A stretch of 64,000 nucleotides of DNA from Winogradskyella algicola (GCF_005869935.1 NZ_SZQF01000004.1:124001-188000), one strand, 5' to 3'; positions 54,857-63,929 are shown, counted from the stretch's first letter. Notes: a model not told the origin generated them from the letters alone. Program-made: numbers and translations.

Positions 54857-55132
54857 TTAAACTACATCAGTAGTTATATAGTTTGTGTCTCTAAGTATTC
54901 TTAGCCAATAATGTGTTTCTCTTGCTTCTTTGTATGAAATAGACATTTTTGCTCTAAAGTCTTTTTTAGATATTCCTCCAATAGCTTCTTCAACATTGGC
55001 ACCAATTGAAGTTCCAGATTTTAAGATTTGTCTTGATAAAACATATTCGTTTTTTGATACAAGAGCCTTGCTGAGATTTACGATTGATATGGCAAAATTA
55101 TAGGTCTTCGTAGCGATTATGTTCTCTTTCAT
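54857..55132 (-). CDS. Four-helix-bundle protein (S23/IVP family), frameshifted C-terminus
   Basis: 91 residues as read: AISIVNLSKALVSK, LSRQILKSGTSIGANVEEA, AKMSISYKEARETHYWLRIL, the diagnostic S23/23S-intervening-sequence protein pattern. The family is usually about 115-120 residues. After the stop at 54857 the missing end is found in another frame: from 54861 the codons read FNSLENELSSILK, continuing to a TAG at 54787-54789, the expected final helix. A single extra base near 54862 accounts for the break. It is either a decayed gene, an error or a recoded site. Flanked on both sides by 7-base repeats with inverted 12-base copies. Confidence 0.8.
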   Translation of the reverse strand: MKENIIATKTYNFAISIVNLSKALVSKNEYVLSRQILKSGTSIGANVEEAIGGISKKDFRAKMSISYKEARETHYWLRILRDTNYITTDVV

Positions 55133-55167
55133 TATTCATTGCAAATTATTCATTACTCATTAATTCG
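55133..55167. repeat. Degenerate heptamer repeat, right flank of the four-helix-bundle gene
   Basis: ATTATTC-type units in 7-base register (CATTATT, CATTGCA, AATTATT, CATTACT, CATTAAT) from the start codon side of the four-helix-bundle gene into the stop of the methyltransferase gene. Confidence 0.5.
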
Positions 55168-55953
55168 CCTTTGGCGAACTGCTTCAAAAATAAGAATTCC
55201 TGCGGCAACAGATACATTCATAGAATCGATAACACCTTGCATTGGTATACTAATGTTTTGTGTTGCGGCATCTCGCCATTCTTGGGTTAGTCCTGTGGCT
55301 TCTGTACCAACCACAATAGCTGTTGGTAATGTGTAATTTTGTGTATGATAAGGCTTTGATTCTTGTAGAATAGCAGAAAAAATATTGAAATTATAATGCT
55401 TTAAAAAATCTATAGCTTCGGTAGTGCTTGTCATGGCAATTTGGGTTGTAAAAACACAGCCAACACTAGAGCGAATTATGTTAGGATTGTACAAGTCTGA
55501 CTTTGGATTGGCAATAATCACAGCGTCTACATTAGCAGCATCAGCGGTTCTTAACAATGCGCCAACATTGCCTGGTTTTTCTGGTGCTTCAGCAACTAAA
55601 ATCAGAGGGTTTTTATTGGTTAGTTTTAAGTCATCAAGCAAATGTGTTTTGCTATTTACTACTGCAATAACACCTTCTGTTGTGTCTCGATGTGCCAATT
55701 TTTGAAAAACTTCTTTCGAAATTTCAATGATTTCAATACCATAACGACTCATTGATTCGGCTTCACTTTCTGAAAATAAATCAGGAAAAAATAAAAGTGT
55801 TTCAATCTTATAACCGCCTTTAATAGCAAGTGATAGTTCTCGTTTACCTTCAATTAAAAACTGACCTGTTTTTTTTCGTTGTCTAGACTTGTCTTTTAAT
55901 TGAACCAAGTCTTTAATTAATGGGTTTTGTGTGCTTGAAATTTGTTTAATCAT
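55153..55953 (-). CDS. RNA methyltransferase, SpoU/TrmH (SPOUT) family
   Basis: 266 residues. The N-terminal substrate-binding part (SSTQNPLIKDLVQLKDKSRQ, FLIEGKRELSLAI) is followed by the knotted SPOUT domain with VAEAPEKPGNVGALLRTADA, SDLYNPNIIRSSVG, VVGTEATGLTQEW and IPMQGVIDSMNVSVAAGILI, the three SpoU motifs. Methylates the 2'-OH of an rRNA or tRNA nucleotide using SAM; the target is not assignable. A TACCTTTG box ends 8 bases before the ATG. Confidence 0.93.
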   Translation of the reverse strand: MIKQISSTQNPLIKDLVQLKDKSRQRKKTGQFLIEGKRELSLAIKGGYKIETLLFFPDLFSESEAESMSRYGIEIIEISKEVFQKLAHRDTTEGVIAVVNSKTHLLDDLKLTNKNPLILVAEAPEKPGNVGALLRTADAANVDAVIIANPKSDLYNPNIIRSSVGCVFTTQIAMTSTTEAIDFLKHYNFNIFSAILQESKPYHTQNYTLPTAIVVGTEATGLTQEWRDAATQNISIPMQGVIDSMNVSVAAGILIFEAVRQRRINE

Positions 55954-55961
55954 AATAAAAA

Positions 55962-55969
55962 CAAAGGTA
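55962..55969 (-). promoter_or_regulatory. -7 element upstream of the SpoU methyltransferase gene
   Basis: Minus strand TACCTTTG, perfect TAnnTTTG, 8 bases before the ATG at 55953; near-leaderless. Confidence 0.5.
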
Positions 55970-56022
55970 CTGTAATTTTAGTGTTATTTTTTCGTCAAAG
56001 CTTGAAACAAATAAATCTAACC

Positions 56023-56820
56023 ATGAAAAAAACAATTTACCTTTTACTTTTAACTGTCTTATTTTTAGCTTGTAAAAACGAAAAACAAACAGAATCTACA
56101 GTTGTCAATGAAGTGTCAAAAGAAGATATTACCACTAGTATTTATCCAGAATCAATTACCAAAGTGTTTAATGCCCATGGTGGAATAGATACTTGGAATA
56201 CCATGAAGTCGCTTTCCTTTACAATGGAAAAACCAAACGGAAAAGAAGTGACCACCTTAAATTTAAAAACCAGAGCTGAAGTTATTGAAACACCAGATTA
56301 TAAACTGGGTTACGATGGTACAACGCAATGGGTTTTAGAAAAAGATAATAAACCGTACAAGGGCAATGCTAAGTTTTACAAAGGTCTAATGTTTTATTTT
56401 TACGCCATGCCTTTTGTTTTAGGTGACGATGGCATCATGTATGAAGACATTGAACCTTTAACTTTTGAGGGCAAAACCTATCCAGGAATTTTAATTTCTT
56501 ACGAATCTGGAGTTGGTGAGTCTCCAGACGACCAATACAAAATTTACTACGATGAAGCTACAGGAGAAATGGCATGGTTAGGATATACAGTAACTTTTGG
56601 TAAGGATGAAAAGAGTAAAGATTTTCACTTTATTCGCTACAACAATTGGCAAACCATTAATGGTTTAAAATTGCCTAAGTCAGTAGATTGGTATAAGTAT
56701 GAAAACAGTCTGCCAACAGAAAAAAGAAATACAGTAGAATTTATTGATGTTTTGCTATCTGAAGAAGCACCAGATAGCACAATGTTTAAAATGCCAGAAG
56801 GAGCAACTGTCGTAAAATGA
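56023..56820 (+). CDS. DUF6503 family lipoprotein
   Basis: 265 residues from the ATG at 56023, which gives a lipoprotein signal (MKKTIYLLLLTVLFLAC); an in-frame ATG at 55942 would put 27 unrelated residues before it. The mature part (FNAHGGIDTWNTMKSLSFTM, GYDGTTQWVLEKDNKPY, NWQTINGLKLPKSVDWYKY) matches the outer-membrane-type DUF6503 family of flavobacteria, a LolA-like beta fold by appearance. Anchored in a membrane via Cys-17; function unknown. Ends just before an inverted repeat and a terminator. Confidence 0.8.
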   Translation: MKKTIYLLLLTVLFLACKNEKQTESTVVNEVSKEDITTSIYPESITKVFNAHGGIDTWNTMKSLSFTMEKPNGKEVTTLNLKTRAEVIETPDYKLGYDGTTQWVLEKDNKPYKGNAKFYKGLMFYFYAMPFVLGDDGIMYEDIEPLTFEGKTYPGILISYESGVGESPDDQYKIYYDEATGEMAWLGYTVTFGKDEKSKDFHFIRYNNWQTINGLKLPKSVDWYKYENSLPTEKRNTVEFIDVLLSEEAPDSTMFKMPEGATVVK

Positions 56821-56828
56821 TAAAAATT

Positions 56829-56894
56829 TGTCAATCTGAACTTGTTTCAGATTCTCATTTTTGTTCTTGATTCTGAAACCATTTCAGAATGACA
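56829..56894. repeat. Palindromic REP-like element
   Basis: TGTCAATCTGAACTTGTTTC near the left end matches the reverse complement of the right end (TGTCATTCTGAAATGGTTTC) with a few differences, giving a ~28-bp imperfect stem with a 10-base loop. Same family as the element at 63930-63981. Confidence 0.7.
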
Positions 56895-56902
56895 GCAAAT
56901 AA

Positions 56903-56930
56903 AAAAAGCGAGCTATTGAGCTCGCTTTTT
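56903..56930. terminator. Bidirectional intrinsic terminator
   Basis: AAAAAGCGAGCT pairs perfectly with AGCTCGCTTTTT around ATTG. T-runs flank it on both strands, and it lies between the convergent DUF6503 and amidohydrolase genes. Confidence 0.9.
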
Positions 56931-56936
56931 ATGTTT

Positions 56937-58250
56937 TTAGTTTTCCTGATTCTTATACTTTTCAGAATAACGCTTCCAAAGCTTTGTTTGATGCGTTTCT
57001 AAACTAACGTTTCTACCATCAATAAAGGCATGAGTCAATTTGTTAGTTCTCATATCTAATGCATCTCCTTCGCTAATAAATAGTGTTGCGCTTTTGCCAA
57101 CTTCTAAACTACCATACATATCGTCTATACCCATAATTTTTGCAGGATTCAATGTTATTAATTGAAGCGCTTGCTCTTTCGTTAATTCGTGAGCTACTGT
57201 AGTGCCTGCATAAAACGGTAAATTTCTAGAGTTCATACGTTCCATTTGTCCGCTAGTTTCTAGAGAGACCAATACACCTGCATCCACTAATGCTTTAGCT
57301 TGTTTAAAGGTGTAATCATAATCATGGTCTTCTAATTCTGGTAATGAATGTACACGTTGCAACATCACAGATACATTATTTTGTTTTAACAGATTGGCAA
57401 CATCGCTAGCTTGGTAGCCACCAACAATAGTTAGCTTTTCTATACCTTGATTTTTTGCAAAGTTTACAGCGTCCGTAATACTTTTAGCATCATCTGCATT
57501 AATATATAAATGTTTAGAACCATCAAACAGACCAGACATCGCCTCGTATGGCAAGTGTTTGTCTTTTTTACTGCCTGTATTGTAAGCTTTAGCTTCAGCA
57601 AAATAGTCTGATAATTCTTTTACCTGAGTACTATAGTTTTTGTTTGGTTTTAATCCAGGATCTTCACCTAGCCACCAACGACCACGACTAAAACTACTAG
57701 GCCAATTAATGTGTATACCATCGTCAGTCTTAATAGATGCATCTTCCCAGTTCCAAGCATCATATTGTACAATAGATGATGTTCCTGTAATACGTCCTCC
57801 ACGAGGTACTACTTGTCCAAGTAAAACGCCATTAGGTCGCATGGATTCAACAACTTTAGACTCTGCGTTATAAGCAATAATACTACGAACATTAGGGTTA
57901 AAAGTACCCATTTCCGAAAGATCGTTAGAGGCTTTTACGGCATCAACTTCAACCAAACCTAAGGTTCCGTTAGAAACTATAAATCCAGGATATACGTGTT
58001 TGCCTTTGGCGTCAATGATATCCATAGCTTGTCTTGTAAGTGGAGTAGAAGCTTCAGGACCAATTGTTGTTATTTTACCATTGCTCACTACAATGATACT
58101 GTTTTCAATAACATCTCCGTTGCCAATATGAGCTGTTGCACCAACAATAGCAAAATCCTTGGTTTGCTTTGGTGCAGGTGTTTGCTGTGCAAAATTGAAA
58201 GTAACATACAGCATTAAAAGAATAATATTTATAGATTTTAATGTTTTCAT
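56937..58250 (-). CDS. Amidohydrolase-like secreted protein lacking the first metal motif
   Basis: 437 residues from the ATG at 58250 (signal peptide MKTLKSINIIL...FNFAQ). The fold is the amidohydrolase/imidazolonepropionase type: IIDAKGKHVYPGFIVSNGTL at the N-terminus and ALQLITLNPAKIMGIDDMYG at the C-terminus. The usual PGLIDxHxH is PGFIVSNGTLG here, so the first two metal-binding His are missing and activity as a metal hydrolase is doubtful. Located 11 bases downstream of a two-domain amidohydrolase gene whose first half is similarly degenerate; the two are probably co-expressed, periplasmic or surface partners. Confidence 0.85.
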   Translation of the reverse strand: MKTLKSINIILLMLYVTFNFAQQTPAPKQTKDFAIVGATAHIGNGDVIENSIIVVSNGKITTIGPEASTPLTRQAMDIIDAKGKHVYPGFIVSNGTLGLVEVDAVKASNDLSEMGTFNPNVRSIIAYNAESKVVESMRPNGVLLGQVVPRGGRITGTSSIVQYDAWNWEDASIKTDDGIHINWPSSFSRGRWWLGEDPGLKPNKNYSTQVKELSDYFAEAKAYNTGSKKDKHLPYEAMSGLFDGSKHLYINADDAKSITDAVNFAKNQGIEKLTIVGGYQASDVANLLKQNNVSVMLQRVHSLPELEDHDYDYTFKQAKALVDAGVLVSLETSGQMERMNSRNLPFYAGTTVAHELTKEQALQLITLNPAKIMGIDDMYGSLEVGKSATLFISEGDALDMRTNKLTHAFIDGRNVSLETHQTKLWKRYSEKYKNQEN

Positions 58251-58261
58251 TTTAATAAGTT

Positions 58262-61249
58262 TTAATGGTGATGTGTTGTATGCTCTCCATCCATAGAATC
58301 GCAATGCAATAATTCCTTTTCTTTCTTTTGGATAGGCTGTGTTTTCAACCCTTTATTTTTCTCTTGAAGCATGATGTTAATCAGCTCGCTTTTTTCTTTT
58401 TTAATGGCTGCTCGCATTTGTTTGTCGCGCTCCAAATCAAAGTAAGTGACACCTTCAATGATTGTTTTTTCAGCTTTTGCATACACTGAAAGTGGATGGT
58501 CAGACCATAAAACAACATCAGCATCTTTACCAACTTTAAGACTACCAACTCTGTCATCTAAATGAAGCAATTTCGCCGGATTTAAAGTCACAAATTTTAA
58601 TGCATCTTCTTCACTAACATTACCATATTTTACAGATTTTGCAGCTTCCTGGTTTAATCGACGTGCCATCTCTGCATCATCACTATTAATTGCAGTAATA
58701 ACACCTGCATTGTGCATTATGGATGCGTTGTAAGGTATGGCGTCATTTACTTCGTATTTATAAGCCCACCAATCGCTAAAGGTTGAGCCACCAACACCAT
58801 GATCTTTCATTTTATCAGCAACTTTGTAACCTTCAAGTATGTGTGTAAAGGTGTTAATGTTGAAGTTGAATTGCTCTGCAACTTTCATCAACATATTTAT
58901 TTCACTTTGCACATAAGAGTGGCAAGAAATGAAACGTTCTTTATTTAAAATTTCAGCTAAAACTTCCATCTCATAATCCTTACGATAAGGTTTACCGCTT
59001 TTTTTGGCATCGTCATAAGCTTTTGCTCTTGTAAAATAATCTACAAACACTTGCTCAACTCCCATACGCGATTGCGGGAAACGCTCATTTCTACTTGATC
59101 TTGATTGTTTTACGTTTTCACCCAAAGCGAATTTTATAAATTTTGGAGAGTTGTCATAAATCAGGTCTTCTGCAGATTCTCCCCATTTTAATTTAATAAT
59201 TGCCGAACGACCACCAATTGGATTTGCAGATCCATGTAAAATCTGAATCGATGTGACTCCACCAGCAAGGTTTCGATAAATGTTGATGTCTTCGTCGTCT
59301 ATAACATCTTCTATAGTAACTTCGGCAGAAGAATTTTGTCCTCCTTCGTTAATAGAAGCAGCTGCAATATGTGAATGCTCGTCAATGATTCCAGCAGTGA
59401 TGTGTTTTCCTGTAGCATCAATTTCGGTAGCATTTTTGTCTGAAAGGTTTTTACCGATTTTTGAAATCTTACCGTTTTTAATAAGTAAATCGGTATTTTC
59501 TAAAACACCATCTTTTTCGTTGGTCCAAACCGTAGCATTTTTAAATAATAAGGTTTCAGATTTTGGTTGTTCTGTAAATCCGAATGCCAGATTAGGATAG
59601 GTGATAGGACTCATGCTTTCGTTTGAAGCTTCTGAGTCTTTCTTATCCTTTTTCTTAGAGTCGTCTTGCTCGTTTGAACTTGCTTTACTCGCAAAGAATG
59701 ACAATTCATTACCATTTGGTAAAATGGCTTTACCATTAAGACTGTTGCTATTTGCAGCATTGGCTACTACTCTAATAAATTCACTTTTTGTACTATCTGC
59801 AGTTTTAAAGGTTAGGTTAACCCAATCATTTGCGTAGTTTAATTTAGAGCCTAATTGATGGTCTCCACTTTCAAGTTTTGCACTAGGTTTTGATGTACTC
59901 TCAGAAATGGATAGTTTGTAATCTTCGCCTGCTAATTTAAATGTGTAATCACCATCAATATCTTTGGTATTCATATCTTCAATTACATGCGCTTCACCTT
60001 GAACCCAGTTTTCGAAAAGTTTTGTGTTCTTTTCAAAAATATCTCCAGAAGTAATTAAAAAGTTGGCATAGCTACCAGCTTTTAAAGTACCTAAAACATC
60101 TGATTTTCCTAATAACGAAGCAGGAACTGTAGTTAACGCTTCAAGTGCTTTTTGTTTAGAAAGTCCGCTTTCAATGGCTTTTAGTAAATTAGTTTTAAAT
60201 GATTTTTTAGACTTTAAACCATGTGTTGTTAAGGCGAAATTAATACCATTTTCAGCTAATAATCTTGGGTTATGTGGCTCTTGATTCCATGCACGCATAT
60301 CGCTTAATGATAATGTTGAAGCTAAATGCGCGTTTTCTACATCGTAAGCCAATTTAAAGTCAATCGGTAGAATAATTGTAGCATTAGTTTGCTTTACTTC
60401 GTTAATGCGTTCGTATTCGTCACCACCACCAACAATGGTATATTGCACGTTAGATTCATCACCAACTTTATCAGCTCTTAAAAGGTTAGCTCTACTGCCA
60501 GCTTCAAAAATTTGTAAAAGCGATGTGTTTTTGTTTAAGGCTTCTAATGATAAATCTTTAGTATCTACATTGCCACTTGCATACCATTTGGCATCGTTGT
60601 ACATCTGCCTCAATAATGCCATACTTCCCATAATTGATGAAGGGTAAGATTGACGTGATTTTACACTTTTACGAAACGAAAAATGCTGTGTGGTTTCGCC
60701 ATCGACAACACGTAGTGAGTTATCTGCATCATTATTTAAGGCAATAAGCGCACCAGTTCCTCTTACAATACCATCTGGCATATGCGTATTAACCACACCA
60801 AAACCAAGTTGGTGCAGTTCTGATGCTGATTTAGAATCGTACTTAAAACTTGACATAACGTCTTGTTCAGGCATCACGTGGTCATTCCAATAAAAGCCAC
60901 TTCTACTGGCACCATATCTTGGGCCATTGCCACCACGTTCTGGGGTTTTTACACCAAACGTTGTATAGACATCTATAAAAGAAGGGTAAATTGTTTTTCC
61001 TGAAACATCAATGGTTGTAGTGTTTTTCGGAATGTTTACTGAAGTGCCTACGTTTACAACTTTACCGTCTTTAATTAATAAAGTGGCATTGTTTAAGACC
61101 TCTGTAGGCGAAACGTAGATTGTAGCGTTTGTAAGTGCGGTGTAATTAGTGTTTTTAGATTTTACACCAGTATTACTTGGAAAGTAATCTTGCGCAAATA
61201 GCGAAAAACTGCACATAAGGATGAGCAGCCGTAAAAAAACTTTTGTCAT
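58262..61249 (-). CDS. Two-domain amidohydrolase family protein
   Basis: 995 residues. Signal peptide about 1-19 (ends SLFAQ). The first amidohydrolase-like half (about 30-440) has SGKTIYPSFIDVYTTFGV, lacking HxH. A beta-rich linker (about 440-560) precedes the second half (about 570-960), which has TGKHITAGIIDEHSHIAAAS (HxH intact), SCHSYVQSEINMLM, FTHILEGYKVADKM and ITAINSDDAEMARRL (metal Asp), a full imidazolonepropionase-like active site. The last residues are His-rich (HCDSMDGEHTTHHH), possibly metal-binding. Likely a secreted metal hydrolase; substrate unknown. Paired with the 437-residue gene downstream. Confidence 0.88.
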   Translation of the reverse strand: MTKVFLRLLILMCSFSLFAQDYFPSNTGVKSKNTNYTALTNATIYVSPTEVLNNATLLIKDGKVVNVGTSVNIPKNTTTIDVSGKTIYPSFIDVYTTFGVKTPERGGNGPRYGASRSGFYWNDHVMPEQDVMSSFKYDSKSASELHQLGFGVVNTHMPDGIVRGTGALIALNNDADNSLRVVDGETTQHFSFRKSVKSRQSYPSSIMGSMALLRQMYNDAKWYASGNVDTKDLSLEALNKNTSLLQIFEAGSRANLLRADKVGDESNVQYTIVGGGDEYERINEVKQTNATIILPIDFKLAYDVENAHLASTLSLSDMRAWNQEPHNPRLLAENGINFALTTHGLKSKKSFKTNLLKAIESGLSKQKALEALTTVPASLLGKSDVLGTLKAGSYANFLITSGDIFEKNTKLFENWVQGEAHVIEDMNTKDIDGDYTFKLAGEDYKLSISESTSKPSAKLESGDHQLGSKLNYANDWVNLTFKTADSTKSEFIRVVANAANSNSLNGKAILPNGNELSFFASKASSNEQDDSKKKDKKDSEASNESMSPITYPNLAFGFTEQPKSETLLFKNATVWTNEKDGVLENTDLLIKNGKISKIGKNLSDKNATEIDATGKHITAGIIDEHSHIAAASINEGGQNSSAEVTIEDVIDDEDINIYRNLAGGVTSIQILHGSANPIGGRSAIIKLKWGESAEDLIYDNSPKFIKFALGENVKQSRSSRNERFPQSRMGVEQVFVDYFTRAKAYDDAKKSGKPYRKDYEMEVLAEILNKERFISCHSYVQSEINMLMKVAEQFNFNINTFTHILEGYKVADKMKDHGVGGSTFSDWWAYKYEVNDAIPYNASIMHNAGVITAINSDDAEMARRLNQEAAKSVKYGNVSEEDALKFVTLNPAKLLHLDDRVGSLKVGKDADVVLWSDHPLSVYAKAEKTIIEGVTYFDLERDKQMRAAIKKEKSELINIMLQEKNKGLKTQPIQKKEKELLHCDSMDGEHTTHHH

Positions 61250-61325
61250 AAAATGGTTAGTTAATTAGATTTTGAAAGATACTAATTAAAGACAATTTTG
61301 AAATTGAATTTAGTTTTTTTAACGT

Positions 61326-62393
61326 TTATAGTGACTGGTTTTCGAAGTAGTTAACCAGTAAAGCCACAACGTAACTGTAGCTTTTCATGCCGTCGGCTTG
61401 ATTATTTGCTTTTAAGAAATTGTCGAAGGTTTTTTCAAAAACAGGTTCAATTGGGTTTTCGTAAGATCTCCAAAAGTCTTGAACTTCTTGGTAATTCATT
61501 AAAATGCCTTTATTTACTGTAGCAAGAATCTCGTAGTATAAATCTTTATCGCGTTTAAAAATTTCTACCAAACAGTAACGCAATCCAAAGGTGTAACCAG
61601 AATATTTAAAATGAAGATCTTTGTTATGGATAGCGGCCAAACAACCAATAAAATTAGCTTCATTTTCTGCCGCATAGCCCAATTGATGTGCAACTTCATG
61701 GCACGATGTGGTTGGAAATTTGTAGGTTGGAATTAATCCATCAACTTGTGCTTCATTAGTAAAAGGATTCAAATACCCTGAAAATCCCATGTAAGTTAAT
61801 GGTGTGCTGTAAATTGATTTTTTAATACTTACAGGATTATAATCTAAATGCGGATAGGTTTCAGACAATGTTTTGTAACTGTCTTTTACCATATCAAAAA
61901 CCTCAGATTTGGTAAAAGGCATGTCCACTTTTGTTGAATCGTTTAGGGCTAATTGATTATGAATTTCATTTGATTTTTCAATCAATCGTTTTGTGAAATT
62001 GACTAATTGATCTGTGGTGTATTCAGCTTCAAGGTGTAATGACTTATAGAGAGGAAGTCTATAGTAATTAAAAGCCCATAACATATGAAACGCAAAATAA
62101 GCCAAGGATAAGGTTGCTAAAATGTCTAATAACCAGTTTTTGGTGTCCTTATAAATGCGTTTTCGGTTAATGATAATCCAGCGAATTATATAAATACAAG
62201 CTAAAGTATAAAACACATCACCTACTGAAAATGGCAACCAACCAAAAGCATAACGCATTAATTTAGAGATAAAAACATAAACACCATTACTATAAAATTG
62301 CTCAACAAATTCGGGGAATTGCTTTAAGATTTGAATAGCAACTATCTGAACAATCAAGAAAAGTGCAATGATGAGTTTTTTGTTTTTCAGCAT
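61326..62393 (-). CDS. DUF3810 domain-containing membrane protein (zinc-protease-like)
   Basis: 355 residues. Three hydrophobic segments in the first ~120 residues, then a soluble domain with PTTSCHEVAHQLGYAAENEANFIG (about 215-238), a HExxH-type zinc motif with downstream Glu. That matches DUF3810, an uncharacterised Bacteroidota family. A membrane-bound metallopeptidase is inferred; no substrate is known. A TACTTTTG box sits only 4 bases before the ATG. Divergent from pepD. Confidence 0.87.
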   Translation of the reverse strand: MLKNKKLIIALFLIVQIVAIQILKQFPEFVEQFYSNGVYVFISKLMRYAFGWLPFSVGDVFYTLACIYIIRWIIINRKRIYKDTKNWLLDILATLSLAYFAFHMLWAFNYYRLPLYKSLHLEAEYTTDQLVNFTKRLIEKSNEIHNQLALNDSTKVDMPFTKSEVFDMVKDSYKTLSETYPHLDYNPVSIKKSIYSTPLTYMGFSGYLNPFTNEAQVDGLIPTYKFPTTSCHEVAHQLGYAAENEANFIGCLAAIHNKDLHFKYSGYTFGLRYCLVEIFKRDKDLYYEILATVNKGILMNYQEVQDFWRSYENPIEPVFEKTFDNFLKANNQADGMKSYSYVVALLVNYFENQSL

Positions 62394-62397
62394 GAAT

Positions 62398-62405
62398 CAA
62401 AAGTA
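62398..62405 (-). promoter_or_regulatory. -7 element immediately before the DUF3810 gene
   Basis: Minus strand TACTTTTG, perfect TAnnTTTG, 4 bases before the ATG at 62393; likely leaderless. Confidence 0.55.
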
Positions 62406-62425
62406 AGAAATAGTTTTAGTTTGGT

Positions 62426-62433
62426 TACTTTTG
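62426..62433 (+). promoter_or_regulatory. -7 element upstream of pepD
   Basis: TACTTTTG, perfect TAnnTTTG, 15 bases before the ATG at 62449. With the box at 62398 on the other strand it forms a compact divergent promoter pair. Confidence 0.5.
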
Positions 62434-62448
62434 TAAACAGTAAAAATA

Positions 62449-63921
62449 ATGAATATGAGTCAAGATATAAGAAGCCTTGAACCAAAGGCACTATGGAACA
62501 AATTTGCAGATCTTAATGCAGTACCTCGTCCTTCAAAAAAGGAAGAACGTGTTATAAAGTTCATGAAGGATTTTGGTGAAAACTTAGGGTTAGAAACTAT
62601 AGAAGATGAGGTTGGTAACGTCATCATCAGAAAGCCTGCAACAGCAGGAATGGAAGACCGAAAAGCTATAGTTATGCAATCGCATTTAGATATGGTGCAT
62701 CAAAAAAATAACGATACGGTTTTTGATTTTGATACACAAGGTATCGATATGTACATAGATGGAGATTGGGTAAAGGCAAAAGGGACAACGCTTGGTGCAG
62801 ATAACGGTCTTGGTGTTGCTACAATTATGGCCATTTTAGAAAGTGATAGTATTGCGCATCCTGCTTTAGAGGCTTTGTTTACCATAGATGAAGAAACTGG
62901 TATGACTGGAGCCATGGGACTTAAAGGCGGTTTGCTTAATGGTGAAATACTATTGAATTTAGATACCGAAGAAGATGATGAAATTGGTGTTGGTTGTGCA
63001 GGTGGAGTAGATGTTACTGCTACTCGAACATACAATGAAGAGGAAACACCAGAGTTTAAAATTGGTTACACCATTGAAGTGAAAGGTTTGCAAGGAGGTC
63101 ACTCAGGTATGCAAATCCATGAAGGTTTAGGTAATGCAAACAAGTTAATGAACCGATTATTATTTGATAGTTTTGAAAACTATGGTTTACGTATTTCTGA
63201 AATTGATGGAGGTAGTTTACGTAATGCTATCCCAAGAGAAAGTAAAGCAGTTGTTGCTATTGATGCTGTTAACGAAGCAACTTTTGAAACTGAAATGAAA
63301 ACTTTGGCAGGTACCATTAAGCATGAATATAAAACCATGGAACCAGACTTAGAAATAAAAATTTCTAAATCTGAAACACCAGAAAAAATCATGGATTTAG
63401 GTGTGCAAGAAGGATTAACAAGAGCTTTATATGCTGCTTTAAATGGTGTTTATAGAATGAGTCCGGACATTAAAGATTTGGTAGAAACTTCTAATAATAT
63501 TGCCAGAGTTATTGTAAAAGATGGAGCAGTGAAAATTGGATGTTTGACGCGTAGTTCTGTAGAAAGTTCTAAATGGGATTTAGCTAATACACTTCGCGCA
63601 ACTTTTGAGTTAACAGGTTGTGAGGTTGAATTCTCAGGAAGTTATCCAGGTTGGGCACCAAATATGGATTCTGCTATTTTAAAAGTAATGGTGCCAATTT
63701 ACGAACGTCTTAATAATGGTGAAAAACCTCATGTAGCAGCTTGTCATGCAGGTTTGGAATGTGGTATTCTTGGACAAAATTATCCAGAAATGGACATGAT
63801 TAGTTTTGGGCCAAATATTAAAGGTGCTCACTCACCAGATGAACGTGCTCAGATTTCATCAGCACAGAAGTACTGGGAATTTGTTTTAGAGATTTTGAAA
63901 AATATTCCTAAGAAAGATTAA
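62449..63921 (+). CDS. pepD: Aminoacyl-histidine dipeptidase (PepD, M20 family)
   Basis: 490 residues. M20 metal ligands are visible: MQSHLDMVHQ (H79, D81), LGADNGLGVA, DEETGMTGA, and the late His in GPNIKGAHSPDERAQ. The dimerisation-domain insertion (about 205-390) contains GLQGGHSGMQIH. It cleaves Xaa-His and other dipeptides in the cytoplasm. Either the ATG at 62449 or the one at 62455 could start; the first is used. It is followed at the window end by a nested repeat. Confidence 0.94.
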   Translation: MNMSQDIRSLEPKALWNKFADLNAVPRPSKKEERVIKFMKDFGENLGLETIEDEVGNVIIRKPATAGMEDRKAIVMQSHLDMVHQKNNDTVFDFDTQGIDMYIDGDWVKAKGTTLGADNGLGVATIMAILESDSIAHPALEALFTIDEETGMTGAMGLKGGLLNGEILLNLDTEEDDEIGVGCAGGVDVTATRTYNEEETPEFKIGYTIEVKGLQGGHSGMQIHEGLGNANKLMNRLLFDSFENYGLRISEIDGGSLRNAIPRESKAVVAIDAVNEATFETEMKTLAGTIKHEYKTMEPDLEIKISKSETPEKIMDLGVQEGLTRALYAALNGVYRMSPDIKDLVETSNNIARVIVKDGAVKIGCLTRSSVESSKWDLANTLRATFELTGCEVEFSGSYPGWAPNMDSAILKVMVPIYERLNNGEKPHVAACHAGLECGILGQNYPEMDMISFGPNIKGAHSPDERAQISSAQKYWEFVLEILKNIPKKD

Positions 63922-63929
63922 AATGTATT

